This document shows positions 10,151 through 17,804 of a stretch of DNA of 64,000 bases, piece after piece. The position numbers and the translations under genes are program-made. This DNA is from JAVVUJ01 sp964582545 (GTDB lineage: Bacteria; Bacillota; Clostridia; Peptostreptococcales; Anaerovoracaceae): positions 186,001 through 250,000 of the forward strand of contig CAZOSB010000001.1 in assembly GCA_964582545.1 (NCBI GenBank). The letters are read 5' to 3'. The notes under the pieces were generated by a model that saw nothing but the letters and a program-made list of their open reading frames with translations, ran no database searches and was not told the DNA's origin. Positions within the stretch are counted from its first letter, which is position 1. Each line of letters opens with the position of its first letter.

Positions 10151-10179
10151 AAGACAGCTTGTCCAAAGGACTGTATAAT
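10151..10179 (+). promoter_or_regulatory. Candidate spoIIA promoter with a Spo0A-box-like site
   Basis: A TATAAT at 10174-10179 has a weak -35 (AAGACA, 10151-10156) 17 bp upstream. Between them, TTGTCCAA (10159-10166) differs by one base from the Spo0A box core TGTCGAA. A weak -35 overlapped by a Spo0A box is typical of Spo0A-activated promoters. A sigma-H promoter is an alternative; I saw no convincing sigma-H -35/-10 pair. Confidence 0.4.
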
Positions 10180-10238
10180 AGAGAAAGAAGGGGTTTTTTA
10201 ATAGATAGAAATGTAGGAAACATGGTTTATACTAGTCC

Positions 10239-10265
10239 GCAATTAAAAACGTAGTTATTAATTGC
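10239..10265 (+). repeat. Inverted repeat in the spoIIAA leader
   Basis: Perfect 8-bp arms GCAATTAA / TTAATTGC with an 11-nt loop, 36 bp before the proposed spoIIAA start. It has no T-run, so it is more likely an mRNA-leader hairpin or protein site than a terminator. Confidence 0.5.
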
Positions 10266-10301
10266 AGAATAGCATTATATATGCGAAAGGAGCGGGTAAC
10301 T

Positions 10302-10643
10302 TTGAAATTTGAAAATGCGGGGCAATATTTAGTCGTATATTTAAAAGGGGAAATTGATCATCATTTTGCTGCAGAGATCAGAGAGGAAATCGATGATTAC
10401 ATAGATAGGATAAAGTGTAGGATGCTGATTTTGAACTTTGAAGAGGTGACCTTTATGGACAGCTCTGGTATTGGAATTGTAATGGGTAGATACAACAAGA
10501 TGAAAGGGCTGGGAGGTAAAGTCTTTGTAGATGGATGCGGACCTTATGCAGATAGGATTTTAGAGATGTCGGGAATCTATACCATCGTTCCCAAGCTACA
10601 GGTGGATTTAATGGATGAGATTGCTGAAGGGCTACAACTATAA
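10302..10643 (+). CDS. spoIIAA: Anti-sigma-F factor antagonist SpoIIAA
   Basis: STAS-domain protein; its unphosphorylated form binds SpoIIAB and frees sigma-F in the forespore. 113 aa from a TTG start. The phosphorylation-site loop FMDSSGIGIVMGRYN is conserved, with the target Ser in MDSSG. An ATG 21 bp upstream (10281) is in frame but lacks a ribosome site, whereas GAAAGGAG lies 9 nt before the TTG at 10302. First gene of the spoIIAA-spoIIAB-sigF operon. Confidence 0.93.
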   Translation: MKFENAGQYLVVYLKGEIDHHFAAEIREEIDDYIDRIKCRMLILNFEEVTFMDSSGIGIVMGRYNKMKGLGGKVFVDGCGPYADRILEMSGIYTIVPKLQVDLMDEIAEGLQL

Positions 10644-10687
10644 GCGGAAATTTGAGATGATCAATGATTGAGAAAGGAAAAACTGTG

Positions 10688-11125
10688 ATGAAAAACAGAA
10701 TCAAATTAGAATTGTTAAACCGCTCTGAAAATGAAAGCGTTGCAAGAGTTTGCGTAGCATCCTTTGTGGCAAATTTAGATCCCACCATGGAGGAAATAAC
10801 AGAAATTAAAACAGCTGTTTCTGAAGCTGTAAGCAACGGTATCATTCACGCTTATAGGGAAGATGAAGAAGGACTTATTACAGTGGAATGTTCAGAGGAG
10901 GAGAATCGGCACATTAAAATCATCGTTTCAGATGAGGGAATGGGCATAGAAAATGTGGAGCAGGCGAAAGCCCCTCTCTATACGTCGAAGCCCGCAGAGG
11001 AACGTTCTGGCATGGGATTTACGGTGATGGAGAGCTTCATGGATCGGGTGCTGGTTGAATCAGAGGTGGGAAAAGGCACTAAGGTGACCATGATAAAGGT
11101 ATTGGACAAGACATATGAGCTATAA
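10688..11125 (+). CDS. spoIIAB: Anti-sigma-F factor and serine kinase SpoIIAB
   Basis: GHKL-type kinase that holds sigma-F inactive and phosphorylates SpoIIAA. 145 aa from the ATG at 10688, beginning MKNRIKLEL like the Bacillus protein and preceded by GAAAGGA. Conserved blocks: VASFVANLDPTMEEITEIKT, SEAVSNGIIHAY (N box), DEGMGI (G1 box) and ERSGMGFTVME (G2 box). An upstream in-frame ATG (10664) is possible but less like the family. The 3' end overlaps sigF by 11 bp, consistent with coupled synthesis of the anti-sigma factor and its target. Confidence 0.94.
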   Translation: MKNRIKLELLNRSENESVARVCVASFVANLDPTMEEITEIKTAVSEAVSNGIIHAYREDEEGLITVECSEEENRHIKIIVSDEGMGIENVEQAKAPLYTSKPAEERSGMGFTVMESFMDRVLVESEVGKGTKVTMIKVLDKTYEL

Positions 11126-11840
11126 TCCCATGTTAAAAGAAGATACATACAGCCTGTTGAGGGCCGCTCAAGAAGGGGATGAGGAAGCAAAGGAAAAGCT
11201 GATCTCTTCCAACACAGGACTGGTTAAAAATATAGCATTAAAATTTGCCAGTTCTTCTTATGAACTGGATGACTTGTTACAGATAGGATTTATTGGGTTG
11301 TTAAAAGCCATCGATAAGTTTGACCATAAATTTGATGTGATGTTTTCTACCTATGCAGTTCCAATGATCTTAGGTGAAATAAAAAGATATCTGAGAGATG
11401 ACGGACGCATTAAAATGGGTAGGCAGATCAAGCAGGATATGAAGCTTATGGGTCATATGCAGGAAGAATATTACAATCTTCACGGTAGGTATCCAAAGAT
11501 TAGTGAACTGGCTTCCATGATGAACTGCACTCCTGAAAATATCATCAACCTTATGGAAGCCAAGGATGCCTTGCACAATTTGGAAAGCTTAGATGACCCA
11601 GAAAGAGTTGAAAAGCAGGGGAAAGAGCTGGCCACGGAAACAGAAGAAAGTCATGTAAATATGATTCAACTGAAAAGCATCATTAATTGTTTACAGGAAA
11701 AGGAAAGGCAAATTATAGTCTTACGATATTTTAAGGATATGACACAGCAGGATATTGCCAATCAATTGGGAATTTCTCAAGTGCAGGTCTCCAGAATTGA
11801 AAAAAAGGTTTTAGAAAATATGAGGAAAAATTTTGAATAG
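11115..11840 (+). CDS. sigF: RNA polymerase sigma-F factor, forespore specific
   Basis: First compartment-specific sporulation sigma factor. 241 aa with sigma-70 regions 2, 3 and 4. Region 2 is at about 30-100 (DDLLQIGFIGLLKAIDKFD, then FSTYAVPMILGEIKRYLRDD). Region 4 helix-turn-helix is at about 190-235 (MTQQDIANQLGISQVQVSRI). It starts inside the end of spoIIAB. A strong terminator starts at its stop codon. Sigma-G, often encoded elsewhere, is not in this window. Confidence 0.95.
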   Translation: MSYNPMLKEDTYSLLRAAQEGDEEAKEKLISSNTGLVKNIALKFASSSYELDDLLQIGFIGLLKAIDKFDHKFDVMFSTYAVPMILGEIKRYLRDDGRIKMGRQIKQDMKLMGHMQEEYYNLHGRYPKISELASMMNCTPENIINLMEAKDALHNLESLDDPERVEKQGKELATETEESHVNMIQLKSIINCLQEKERQIIVLRYFKDMTQQDIANQLGISQVQVSRIEKKVLENMRKNFE

Positions 11841-11869
11841 GCAGGTACAACAACCTGCCCATTCTTTTT
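11840..11869 (+). terminator. Rho-independent terminator of the spoIIA operon
   Basis: Perfect stem GGCAGGT / ACCTGCC with a 6-nt loop followed by ATTCTTTTT. The stem starts at the last base of the sigF stop codon. Confidence 0.93.
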
Positions 11870-11919
11870 GTGCGCCCAGCATGGGCGCAATCTAACGGGT
11901 GAAAGTCCCGAACACGCCC
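11870..11919 (+). mobile_element. Putative 5' remnant of a bacterial group II intron
   Basis: Directly after the terminator T-run the sequence begins GTGCGCCCAGCATGGGCGCA. It contains a perfect GCGCCC / GGGCGC hairpin and a second hairpin CGGG-TGAAAGT-CCCG. This matches from memory the conserved 5' end of bacterial group II introns (GUGCG start, then GGUGAAAGUCC). Only about 50 bp remain. No reverse transcriptase gene and no domain V/VI sequence are seen before the next gene, whose stop codon is 2 bp away. Position just after a terminator hairpin is the known target of class C introns. Fragment, not functional. Confidence 0.6.
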
Positions 11920-11921
11920 TA

Positions 11922-12554
11922 TTAGTATTTTAGCCCGTTCCATTGCGGAGCGTCTCGATTCCATTCTGGGAAATCCAAAACTTCAGGGGCAGGATAATCC
12001 ACACCCAATATGCCGACCACATCACCGGCTGTGTTGTAGATCGGTGCAAAGGCAGACCATACAGGATCGCTTAGATCTCCGGCATTATCCCAAGCGGATA
12101 ATGCAGCGGCAGGAGTTCCGTTTAAAGCATCCACAAATTGACCTTCTATGTCATATTGTGCCATCCAATCGTCGGGTTCAAGGGAGCCGTCCACCGTGAT
12201 TTCAAAGTAATCGTCCAGAGGGTCAGAATCCACAAGAATATAGACATAATAAGCTCCCGATGATATGCGAATATTATCCAGCACCGCCTTTAGTTCCGCA
12301 TACTCAGGGTCACTTTGACCTTCCTCAGAAAGCAGCAGAGCCTCAAAGCGATCGGCGAATTCTCCGTTCAGCTCCAAGACACTATTAGCGGCAAGGGTTA
12401 AAACGTTGTCCTTTACAGTTTGCACTGAGGGAGGAACCTCTACATCCGTGGGATTTATCGGTTTATCTTTCGCATTTTCAGAACAACCCCAAGAGCCAAA
12501 GCTGACCATAGCTATGACCATCATAAAAATTAACCTCTTGCAAAATCTATTCAT
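11922..12554 (-). CDS. Lipoprotein with a single Cache-like sensor domain and no output domain
   Basis: 210 aa. An N-terminal signal peptide ends in a lipobox (GSWGC, lipidated Cys24), so the mature protein should be anchored outside the cell membrane. Residues about 60-200 resemble the PDC/Cache-type extracellular domains of chemoreceptors and sensor kinases: AYYVYILVDSD, a DDW segment, a WSAFAPIYNTAGDVVGILGVD strand pair near the end. Usually this fold is joined to a kinase or MCP module, but here it ends. It may be a solute-binding partner of a separate receptor. Start ATG has AAGGAG on the minus strand. Convergent with sigF. Function unknown. Confidence 0.75.
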   Translation of the reverse strand: MNRFCKRLIFMMVIAMVSFGSWGCSENAKDKPINPTDVEVPPSVQTVKDNVLTLAANSVLELNGEFADRFEALLLSEEGQSDPEYAELKAVLDNIRISSGAYYVYILVDSDPLDDYFEITVDGSLEPDDWMAQYDIEGQFVDALNGTPAAALSAWDNAGDLSDPVWSAFAPIYNTAGDVVGILGVDYPAPEVLDFPEWNRDAPQWNGLKY

Positions 12555-12748
12555 CTTTAATCTCCTTTGCTTATTAAAGTTACAAAATATTATAATAAAT
12601 TCATTTGATTTTTTTTTATTTTAACATAATTTTCAGATAAAATACAAGTATTTTTCAATATATAAACAAAACAATAAAAATAGTCAGAAAATTCAGATGA
12701 TTTTTTGAAAAAAAATTTATTTTTTTTGATTATTCCGTAAGAAAAATG

Positions 12749-12777
12749 TTGCAAAAGTTTTGAAAATATAGTTAAAT
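12749..12777 (+). promoter_or_regulatory. Candidate promoter of the acyl-CoA dehydrogenase operon
   Basis: TTGCAA (12749-12754), 17-bp spacer, TTAAAT (12772-12777). It lies in a 364-bp AT-rich gap (12555-12918) that separates divergent genes and otherwise holds only the two palindromes described next. Confidence 0.4.
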
Positions 12778-12788
12778 TGTATTACATG

Positions 12789-12806
12789 CTGTTAAAATTC
12801 TAACAA
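12789..12806 (+). promoter_or_regulatory. Rex-like operator
   Basis: The 18-bp palindrome matches the clostridial Rex consensus TTGTTAA-N4-TTAACAA at 6 of 7 positions in each half (CTGTTAA-AATT-CTAACAA). It lies just downstream of the candidate -10 box, where a bound repressor would block transcription. Rex releases DNA at high NADH/NAD ratio and is known to control butyryl-CoA synthesis genes in clostridia. Confidence 0.6.
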
Positions 12807-12811
12807 GACCA

Positions 12812-12845
12812 TTGTTGCATCAATAGTTATTGGTTGATACAACAA
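12812..12845 (+). promoter_or_regulatory. Second operator-like inverted repeat upstream of the acyl-CoA dehydrogenase gene
   Basis: Twelve-base arms TTGTTGCATCAA and TTGATACAACAA pair at 11 of 12 positions across a 10-nt spacer. No T-run follows, so this is a protein-binding site or leader hairpin rather than a terminator. The cognate regulator is unknown. Confidence 0.5.
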
Positions 12846-12918
12846 GTTAGGATTAAAACTCAGACATCTGCACCTAGAAAAAGGTGAGAAGTTAGAAATA
12901 ATATAAGGAGGCGTTTAC

Positions 12919-14064
12919 ATGAACTTTCAATTGACGAAAGAACAAGAAATGGTAAGAAAAATGGTAAGAGAGTTTGCCACTGCTGATGTTGAACCAATTG
13001 CAGCTGACATCGATAAAGAGCACAGATTTCCTGAGGAAAATGTGAAGAAGATGGGGCAATATGGTTTGCTTGGGATTCCTTTCCCAACAGAATTGGGCGG
13101 AGCAGGCGGTGACCACATTTCTTATGCCATCACCGTAGAAGAACTATCCAGAGTTTGTGCTTCTACAGGAGTAATTTGTTCAGCGCATACTTCTCTTTGC
13201 TGTTGGCCAATCTTTGCTTGGGGTTCAGAAGAGCAAAAAGCAAAGTATTTACCACCGTTGTTAAAGGGTGAAAAGCTGGGTGCTTTTGGACTGACAGAAC
13301 CCAATGCAGGTACTGATGCAGCAGGACAGCAAACGCGGGCAGTGGACATGGGAGACCACTGGTTATTAAATGGTGCAAAGGTATTTATCACAAATGGTGG
13401 TTATGCAGAAACCTTTGTGGTAATGGCTATGACTGACAAGTCAAAGGGTACAAAAGGAGGCATTTCTGCCTTTATCGTAGAAAAGGGATTTGAAGGATTT
13501 TCTATCGGAAAAACTGAAGATAAGATGGGTATCTGCGGATCCTCCACTACAGAATTGGTATTTGTAAACTGCAAAGTGCCAAAGGAAAACCTTTTAGGAA
13601 ATGTGGGAGACGGTTTTAAGGTAGCTATGTCTACGTTGGACGGTGGTCGTATCGGTATCGCTTCTCAAGCTTTGGGAATCGCTCAAGGTGCCTTTGACGT
13701 CACTGTAGAATACATGAAATCCAGAAAGCAATTCGGCAAAAAACTTGCTCAGATGCAAGCTTTACAGTTTGATATTGCAGAGATGAAAACAAGAATCGAA
13801 GCAGCTCGACTGTTGATTTACAAAGCCGCTGATCTGAAGGAAAAACACCTTCCTTACGGTCAATTTTCTGCCATGGCAAAATTATTTGCTGCGGAAACCG
13901 CTATGTATGTAACCACAAAGGCTGTACAGCTTCACGGCGGATATGGATACACCAAGGATTATCCTGTGGAAAGAATGATGAGAGATGCCAAAATTACCGA
14001 AATTTATGAAGGTACCTCCGAAGTTCAGAAGATCGTTATCGCAGCATCTGTGTTTGGTAAATAA
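12919..14064 (+). CDS. Acyl-CoA dehydrogenase, short-chain (butyryl-CoA dehydrogenase-like)
   Basis: FAD enzyme that interconverts an acyl-CoA and its 2-enoyl-CoA; in clostridia the physiological direction is usually reduction of crotonyl-CoA. 381 aa, normal length. Signatures: GLTEPNAGTDAAGQQT (FAD/substrate loop), AFDVTVEYMKSRKQFGK and the catalytic base in IYEGTSE (E364). Strong ribosome site AAGGAGG. It is followed at 20 bp by etfB and etfA, so the three form an acyl-CoA dehydrogenase/Etf complex. No crotonase, hydroxyacyl-CoA dehydrogenase or thiolase genes lie beside it, so the exact substrate (C4 or another acyl or aryl group) is not fixed. Confidence 0.93.
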   Translation: MNFQLTKEQEMVRKMVREFATADVEPIAADIDKEHRFPEENVKKMGQYGLLGIPFPTELGGAGGDHISYAITVEELSRVCASTGVICSAHTSLCCWPIFAWGSEEQKAKYLPPLLKGEKLGAFGLTEPNAGTDAAGQQTRAVDMGDHWLLNGAKVFITNGGYAETFVVMAMTDKSKGTKGGISAFIVEKGFEGFSIGKTEDKMGICGSSTTELVFVNCKVPKENLLGNVGDGFKVAMSTLDGGRIGIASQALGIAQGAFDVTVEYMKSRKQFGKKLAQMQALQFDIAEMKTRIEAARLLIYKAADLKEKHLPYGQFSAMAKLFAAETAMYVTTKAVQLHGGYGYTKDYPVERMMRDAKITEIYEGTSEVQKIVIAASVFGK

Positions 14065-14084
14065 GGAAGAAGGAGGATTAGAAA

Positions 14085-14885
14085 ATGGCATTTAAAGTAA
14101 TTGTACTTGCTAAGCAAGTTCCTGATACAAATGAAATAAAAATTGACCCTGTAAAGAATACATTGATCAGAGAAGGCGTTCCAAGCATCTTGAATCATGA
14201 CGATGCGAATGCTTTGGAAGAAGCATTAAAATTAAAAGATACATATCCTGATGTTCATGTAACGGTAATCTCCATGGGACCTCCACAGGCTAAGGATATG
14301 CTGGCTGAATGTTTGGCAATGGGTGCTGACGATGCAGTATTGATCAGCGATAGAGCAGTAGGAGGTTCCGATACTTGGGCTACTTCCAACGCTTTGGCTG
14401 CTGCAATTCATAAAATCGGCGCTTTTGATTTAATCTTTGCTGGACGTCAAGCTATCGACGGAGACACCGCTCAGGTTGGACCTCAGTGTGCAGAAAAGTT
14501 AAATATCCCACAGGTTACTTATGTACAAGAGTTTTCCATCGCAGACAATATGAAAGATATTACCGTAAAAAGGGCATTGGAAGATGGGTACGAACTGATT
14601 GAAATTCAGACTCCATGTATGCTTACTGCTATCAAGGAGTTGAACTCTCCAAGATACATGTCCATCGGCGGTATCTTTGATGTAAAAAATAAAGAAATCA
14701 AAGTATGGAATGCTGCTGATATTGCAGTAGATTTGGCTACTGTAGGTTTGGATGCTTCTCCTACCAACGTTTACAGATCCTTCACTCCTGCACCAAAGGG
14801 TAAGGGAAAAATGATCGAAGCCGATTCAGATAAAGAAGCTGCAGAAAAGCTTTTAATCAACTTAAAAGCTAAGCATATAATCTAA
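14085..14885 (+). CDS. etfB: Electron transfer flavoprotein beta subunit
   Basis: 266 aa. Pairs with EtfA to move electrons to or from the acyl-CoA dehydrogenase encoded upstream. Family blocks include VLAKQVPDTNEIKIDP at the N-terminus, LAMGADDAVLISDRA, DLIFAGRQAIDGDTAQVGPQ and the Etf-beta signature region VKRALEDGYELIEIQTPCML. In bifurcating complexes this subunit holds the NADH-reactive flavin. Start backed by GAAGGAGG; 19 bp separate it from etfA. Confidence 0.96.
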   Translation: MAFKVIVLAKQVPDTNEIKIDPVKNTLIREGVPSILNHDDANALEEALKLKDTYPDVHVTVISMGPPQAKDMLAECLAMGADDAVLISDRAVGGSDTWATSNALAAAIHKIGAFDLIFAGRQAIDGDTAQVGPQCAEKLNIPQVTYVQEFSIADNMKDITVKRALEDGYELIEIQTPCMLTAIKELNSPRYMSIGGIFDVKNKEIKVWNAADIAVDLATVGLDASPTNVYRSFTPAPKGKGKMIEADSDKEAAEKLLINLKAKHII

Positions 14886-14903
14886 GAAGGAGGAGAAAAG
14901 AGA

Positions 14904-16184
14904 ATGGCGATTAAAGTTATTAACGATAAATGTGTGGGCTGTAAACTTTGCGTAAAAGCTTGCCCCTTTGATGCGATCGATATGGTTGGAAAACTAGCTG
15001 TAATCAATGAAAAATGTACCGCTTGTAACCAATGTATCCCCGCATGTAAATTCAATGCAATAGAAAAAACCGAAGATGAAAGCGGTCCTGTAGATCTTTC
15101 TGCATATAAGAATGTTTGGGTTTATGCTGAGCAGAGGGCAGGAAAGATGATGCACGTTGCATTAGAACTGATCGGTGAGGGCCACAGGCTTTCCAGAGAA
15201 CTGGATGATGCAAAGGTTTGTGCGTTATTAGTTGGAAATAATATTGAAAATCTTGCACAGGAATGCTTTGAATACGGTGCGGATGAAGTATATTTGATAG
15301 AAGATCCTCTTTTAGAGAAGTTCACCACAGATGCTTATACCAAGGTTATGGTTGATGCGGTAAAACAATACAAGCCTGAAATCGTGCTTTATGGTGCAAC
15401 CCACATTGGACGTGACCTTGCTCCAAGGGTAGCTGCTAGATTGAACACAGGATTGACAGCTGACTGCACAAGATTGGATGTTAAAGTTTCAAGCTACATA
15501 GATTATGCCACAAAGAACACTACATTAGACGTATCCACTTTGGATCCTAACTCTGATGATAAAGGCTTAAAGCAGACTCGTCCGGCTTTCGGTGGAAACC
15601 TGATGGCTACCATCATTTGTCCTAAGACCAGACCGCAGATGGCTACCGTAAGACCCGGTGTAATGCAGAGAAGAGAAAAGAACGTTGGAGCGAAAGGTGA
15701 AATCGTTAAGATTAAAGCTGAACTTTCCGAGGCGGATATCAGAACAAAATTGATTGAAATCGTAAAATCTGCCAAAGAGTTAGTTTCTCTTACAGATGCA
15801 GAAATCATCTGCTCTGGAGGAAGAGGACTGGGGGATGCTTCCGGATTTGAAATTATCAAGAAATTTGCTGATAAAGTGGGTGGAGTAGTAGGTTCTTCCA
15901 GAGCAGCTGTAGATGCAGGTTGGATCGATCACTCTCATCAAGTAGGACAGACCGGTACTACCGTTAAACCTAAAATTTACTTTGCCTGCGGAATTTCCGG
16001 AGCTATCCAGCACTTAGCCGGTATGCAGACTTCCGACATCATCGTAGCTATCAACAAGGATGCGGAAGCACCTATCTTTGAAGTTGCGGACTTCGGTATC
16101 GTAGGGGATTTATATAAGGTGATTCCTCAGATCATCGAAGCCTGGGATAACGCGGAAGATTTATTTGAAGCTTCTATAAAATAA
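14904..16184 (+). CDS. etfA: Electron transfer flavoprotein alpha subunit with N-terminal 2[4Fe-4S] ferredoxin domain
   Basis: 426 aa, about 100 longer than ordinary EtfA because of a fused ferredoxin domain at about 1-60 with two CxxCxxCxxxC motifs (CVGCKLCVKACP and CTACNQCIPACK). The EtfA core follows, with the FAD-binding end: GSSRAAVDAGWIDHSHQVGQ, TVKPKIYFACGISGAIQHLA. Fused ferredoxin-EtfA subunits are known from CarE of the bifurcating caffeyl-CoA reductase of Acetobacterium. This suggests ferredoxin coupling here too, but bifurcation is inferred. Last gene of its operon; a large hairpin lies 27 bp downstream. Confidence 0.96.
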   Translation: MAIKVINDKCVGCKLCVKACPFDAIDMVGKLAVINEKCTACNQCIPACKFNAIEKTEDESGPVDLSAYKNVWVYAEQRAGKMMHVALELIGEGHRLSRELDDAKVCALLVGNNIENLAQECFEYGADEVYLIEDPLLEKFTTDAYTKVMVDAVKQYKPEIVLYGATHIGRDLAPRVAARLNTGLTADCTRLDVKVSSYIDYATKNTTLDVSTLDPNSDDKGLKQTRPAFGGNLMATIICPKTRPQMATVRPGVMQRREKNVGAKGEIVKIKAELSEADIRTKLIEIVKSAKELVSLTDAEIICSGGRGLGDASGFEIIKKFADKVGGVVGSSRAAVDAGWIDHSHQVGQTGTTVKPKIYFACGISGAIQHLAGMQTSDIIVAINKDAEAPIFEVADFGIVGDLYKVIPQIIEAWDNAEDLFEASIK

Positions 16185-16211
16185 GAGTTAAAATTAAAAT
16201 ATAAAATGTGG

Positions 16212-16269
16212 AGCTATGAATCCCTAAGCTTATGGCATGTTGCGTAAGCTAGGTGATTCATAGCTTTTA
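16212..16269 (+). terminator. Probable terminator after etfA
   Basis: Long hairpin with outer arms AGCTATGAATC / GATTCATAGCT and an inner AGCTTA / TAAGCT pairing, followed by a short TTTT. The stem is strong but the T-run is short. Confidence 0.6.
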
Positions 16270-16533
16270 ATATGTGTAATTTTATCATTAAAAACTAGTA
16301 AAAATGTGTAAAAACTAATTTGAAAGTTATTAAAAAAGTGTAATTTTATAATTTAATTTAATAATAACTTTTAAAATAACATATTGTGGAAATAAATATA
16401 GCTATTTAATTTATCTATCTATTTAGAGTTAGTAAATGACAGTTTTGTATAATACTAACTAATAAAAATATTTTAATTTATTATGATTTTAATATGAGGA
16501 TTAATATGAGATGATATTTATTTTTAAATAACA
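16270..16533. other. AT-rich intergenic stretch upstream of the arc operon
   Basis: Together with the leader it makes a 567-bp gap without a supported gene. It is very rich in A/T with runs such as TTTAATTTAATAATAAC. I see no ORF with a ribosome site, no tRNA and no clear ArgR or Crp/Fnr palindrome. Confidence 0.6.
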
Positions 16534-16561
16534 TTGACAAAGCATAAAAATATAGTAGAAT
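16534..16561 (+). promoter_or_regulatory. Strong sigma-A promoter of arcBAC
   Basis: Consensus TTGACA (16534-16539), 16-bp spacer, TAGAAT (16556-16561). It predicts a leader of about 180 nt before arcB, long enough for post-transcriptional control, though no known riboswitch fold was recognised. Confidence 0.75.
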
Positions 16562-16751
16562 GGGATTGTACTTTGTATACAAGCAATCAATTGTTGAGAT
16601 TTTTGCGATAAAAACATGGGTGTAAAACAAGGAACTGGATTTATAATTGGCAATTCTAATCTTAGAAATAAAATTTTTATGTTATATTTTTAAATTTATA
16701 TTAGGATTATTTTTTAATATTTAATTTTTTAAAACAAGGAGGAATCATTTT

Positions 16752-17741
16752 ATGGCAGTTAATTTAAAGGGCAGAAGCTTTTTAACATTGATGGATTTTA
16801 CCCCCGGTGAAATTCGTTATCTATTGGATTTATCAAAGGACTTAAAAGCGAAGAAAAGACAAGGGGTGTACAATTATCGGTTAAAGGGTAAGAATGTAGT
16901 ATTACTCTTTGAAAAAACATCCACCAGAACTCGATGCGCTTTTGAGGTGGCGTGCTTAGAAGAAGGTGCCCACGTGACATTTTTAGATTCCGGCAGTTCT
17001 CAAATGGGGAAAAAAGAGTCTTTGGAAGATACGGCAAAGGTACTTGGTAGGTTTTATGATGGTATAGAATATCGGGGATATGAACAAAAAGTAGTAGAAG
17101 ACTTGGCAAAATATTCAGGTGTTCCGGTGTGGAATGGACTGACGGATATAGATCATCCGACACAAATTTTAGCAGACCTGATGACCATTGAAGAGCATGT
17201 GTCCAAGCCTTTGAATAAAATCAAAGTCGTGTTCTGCGGAGACATCAGGAACAACATGTCTTACGCATGGATGTACGGTTGTGCGAAGATGGGCATGCAC
17301 TTTGTAGCTTATGGACCAAAGGAGCTGGAAGTAGATCAAGACGTATTAAAAGCAGCAGAAGCGGTGGCAAAGGAAACAGGAGCAGTGATCCAGATTGCTC
17401 ATACCGATGAATGTCTAAAGGATGCGGACGTCATCTATACGGATGTTTGGGCTTCTATGGGAGAAGAAGCTCAGATTCCCGAAAAGGTAAGGATGCTCAG
17501 TCCATATAAAGTCACTGAAGAAATGTTAGAAAAAACAGGAAATCAGGATGTCATTTTCATGCACTGTCTACCCGCTTTTCACGATTTTGAGACTAAGATG
17601 GCAAAGGATTGTATGGAAAAGGGATATGATGTCAGAGAAGTTACAGATGAGGTCTTTAGGAGTCGTCATTCTGTGGTCTTCGACGAAGCGGAAAACAGAA
17701 TGCATACCATTAAGGCGGTCATTGTGGCGACTATGTCATAA
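16752..17741 (+). CDS. arcB: Ornithine carbamoyltransferase (catabolic, arginine deiminase pathway)
   Basis: Converts citrulline and phosphate to ornithine and carbamoyl phosphate in the catabolic direction. 329 aa with the carbamoyl phosphate loop STRTRCAFE, DHPTQILADL and the ornithine-site HCLPAFHD near residue 272. AAGGAGG lies before the ATG. Catabolic use is inferred from position: arcA and arcC follow on the same strand. The sequence alone would not separate it from anabolic ArgF, and the same enzyme could serve arginine synthesis with the argH at 44 kb. Confidence 0.93.
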   Translation: MAVNLKGRSFLTLMDFTPGEIRYLLDLSKDLKAKKRQGVYNYRLKGKNVVLLFEKTSTRTRCAFEVACLEEGAHVTFLDSGSSQMGKKESLEDTAKVLGRFYDGIEYRGYEQKVVEDLAKYSGVPVWNGLTDIDHPTQILADLMTIEEHVSKPLNKIKVVFCGDIRNNMSYAWMYGCAKMGMHFVAYGPKELEVDQDVLKAAEAVAKETGAVIQIAHTDECLKDADVIYTDVWASMGEEAQIPEKVRMLSPYKVTEEMLEKTGNQDVIFMHCLPAFHDFETKMAKDCMEKGYDVREVTDEVFRSRHSVVFDEAENRMHTIKAVIVATMS

Positions 17742-17804
17742 AGAGATTGTATTATCAATACACTACATTACATTATCCATTTTTAAATCGAAGGGAGATC
17801 CGTT

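Noticed and set aside
10281..10301. ATG at 10281 as the spoIIAA start
   Set aside because: The only good ribosome site lies downstream of it and is correctly spaced for the TTG at 10302.
16616..16693. Short ORF of 25 codons in the arcB leader, a possible leader peptide
   Set aside because: No ribosome site at a usable distance, AT-driven composition and no run of Arg codons.
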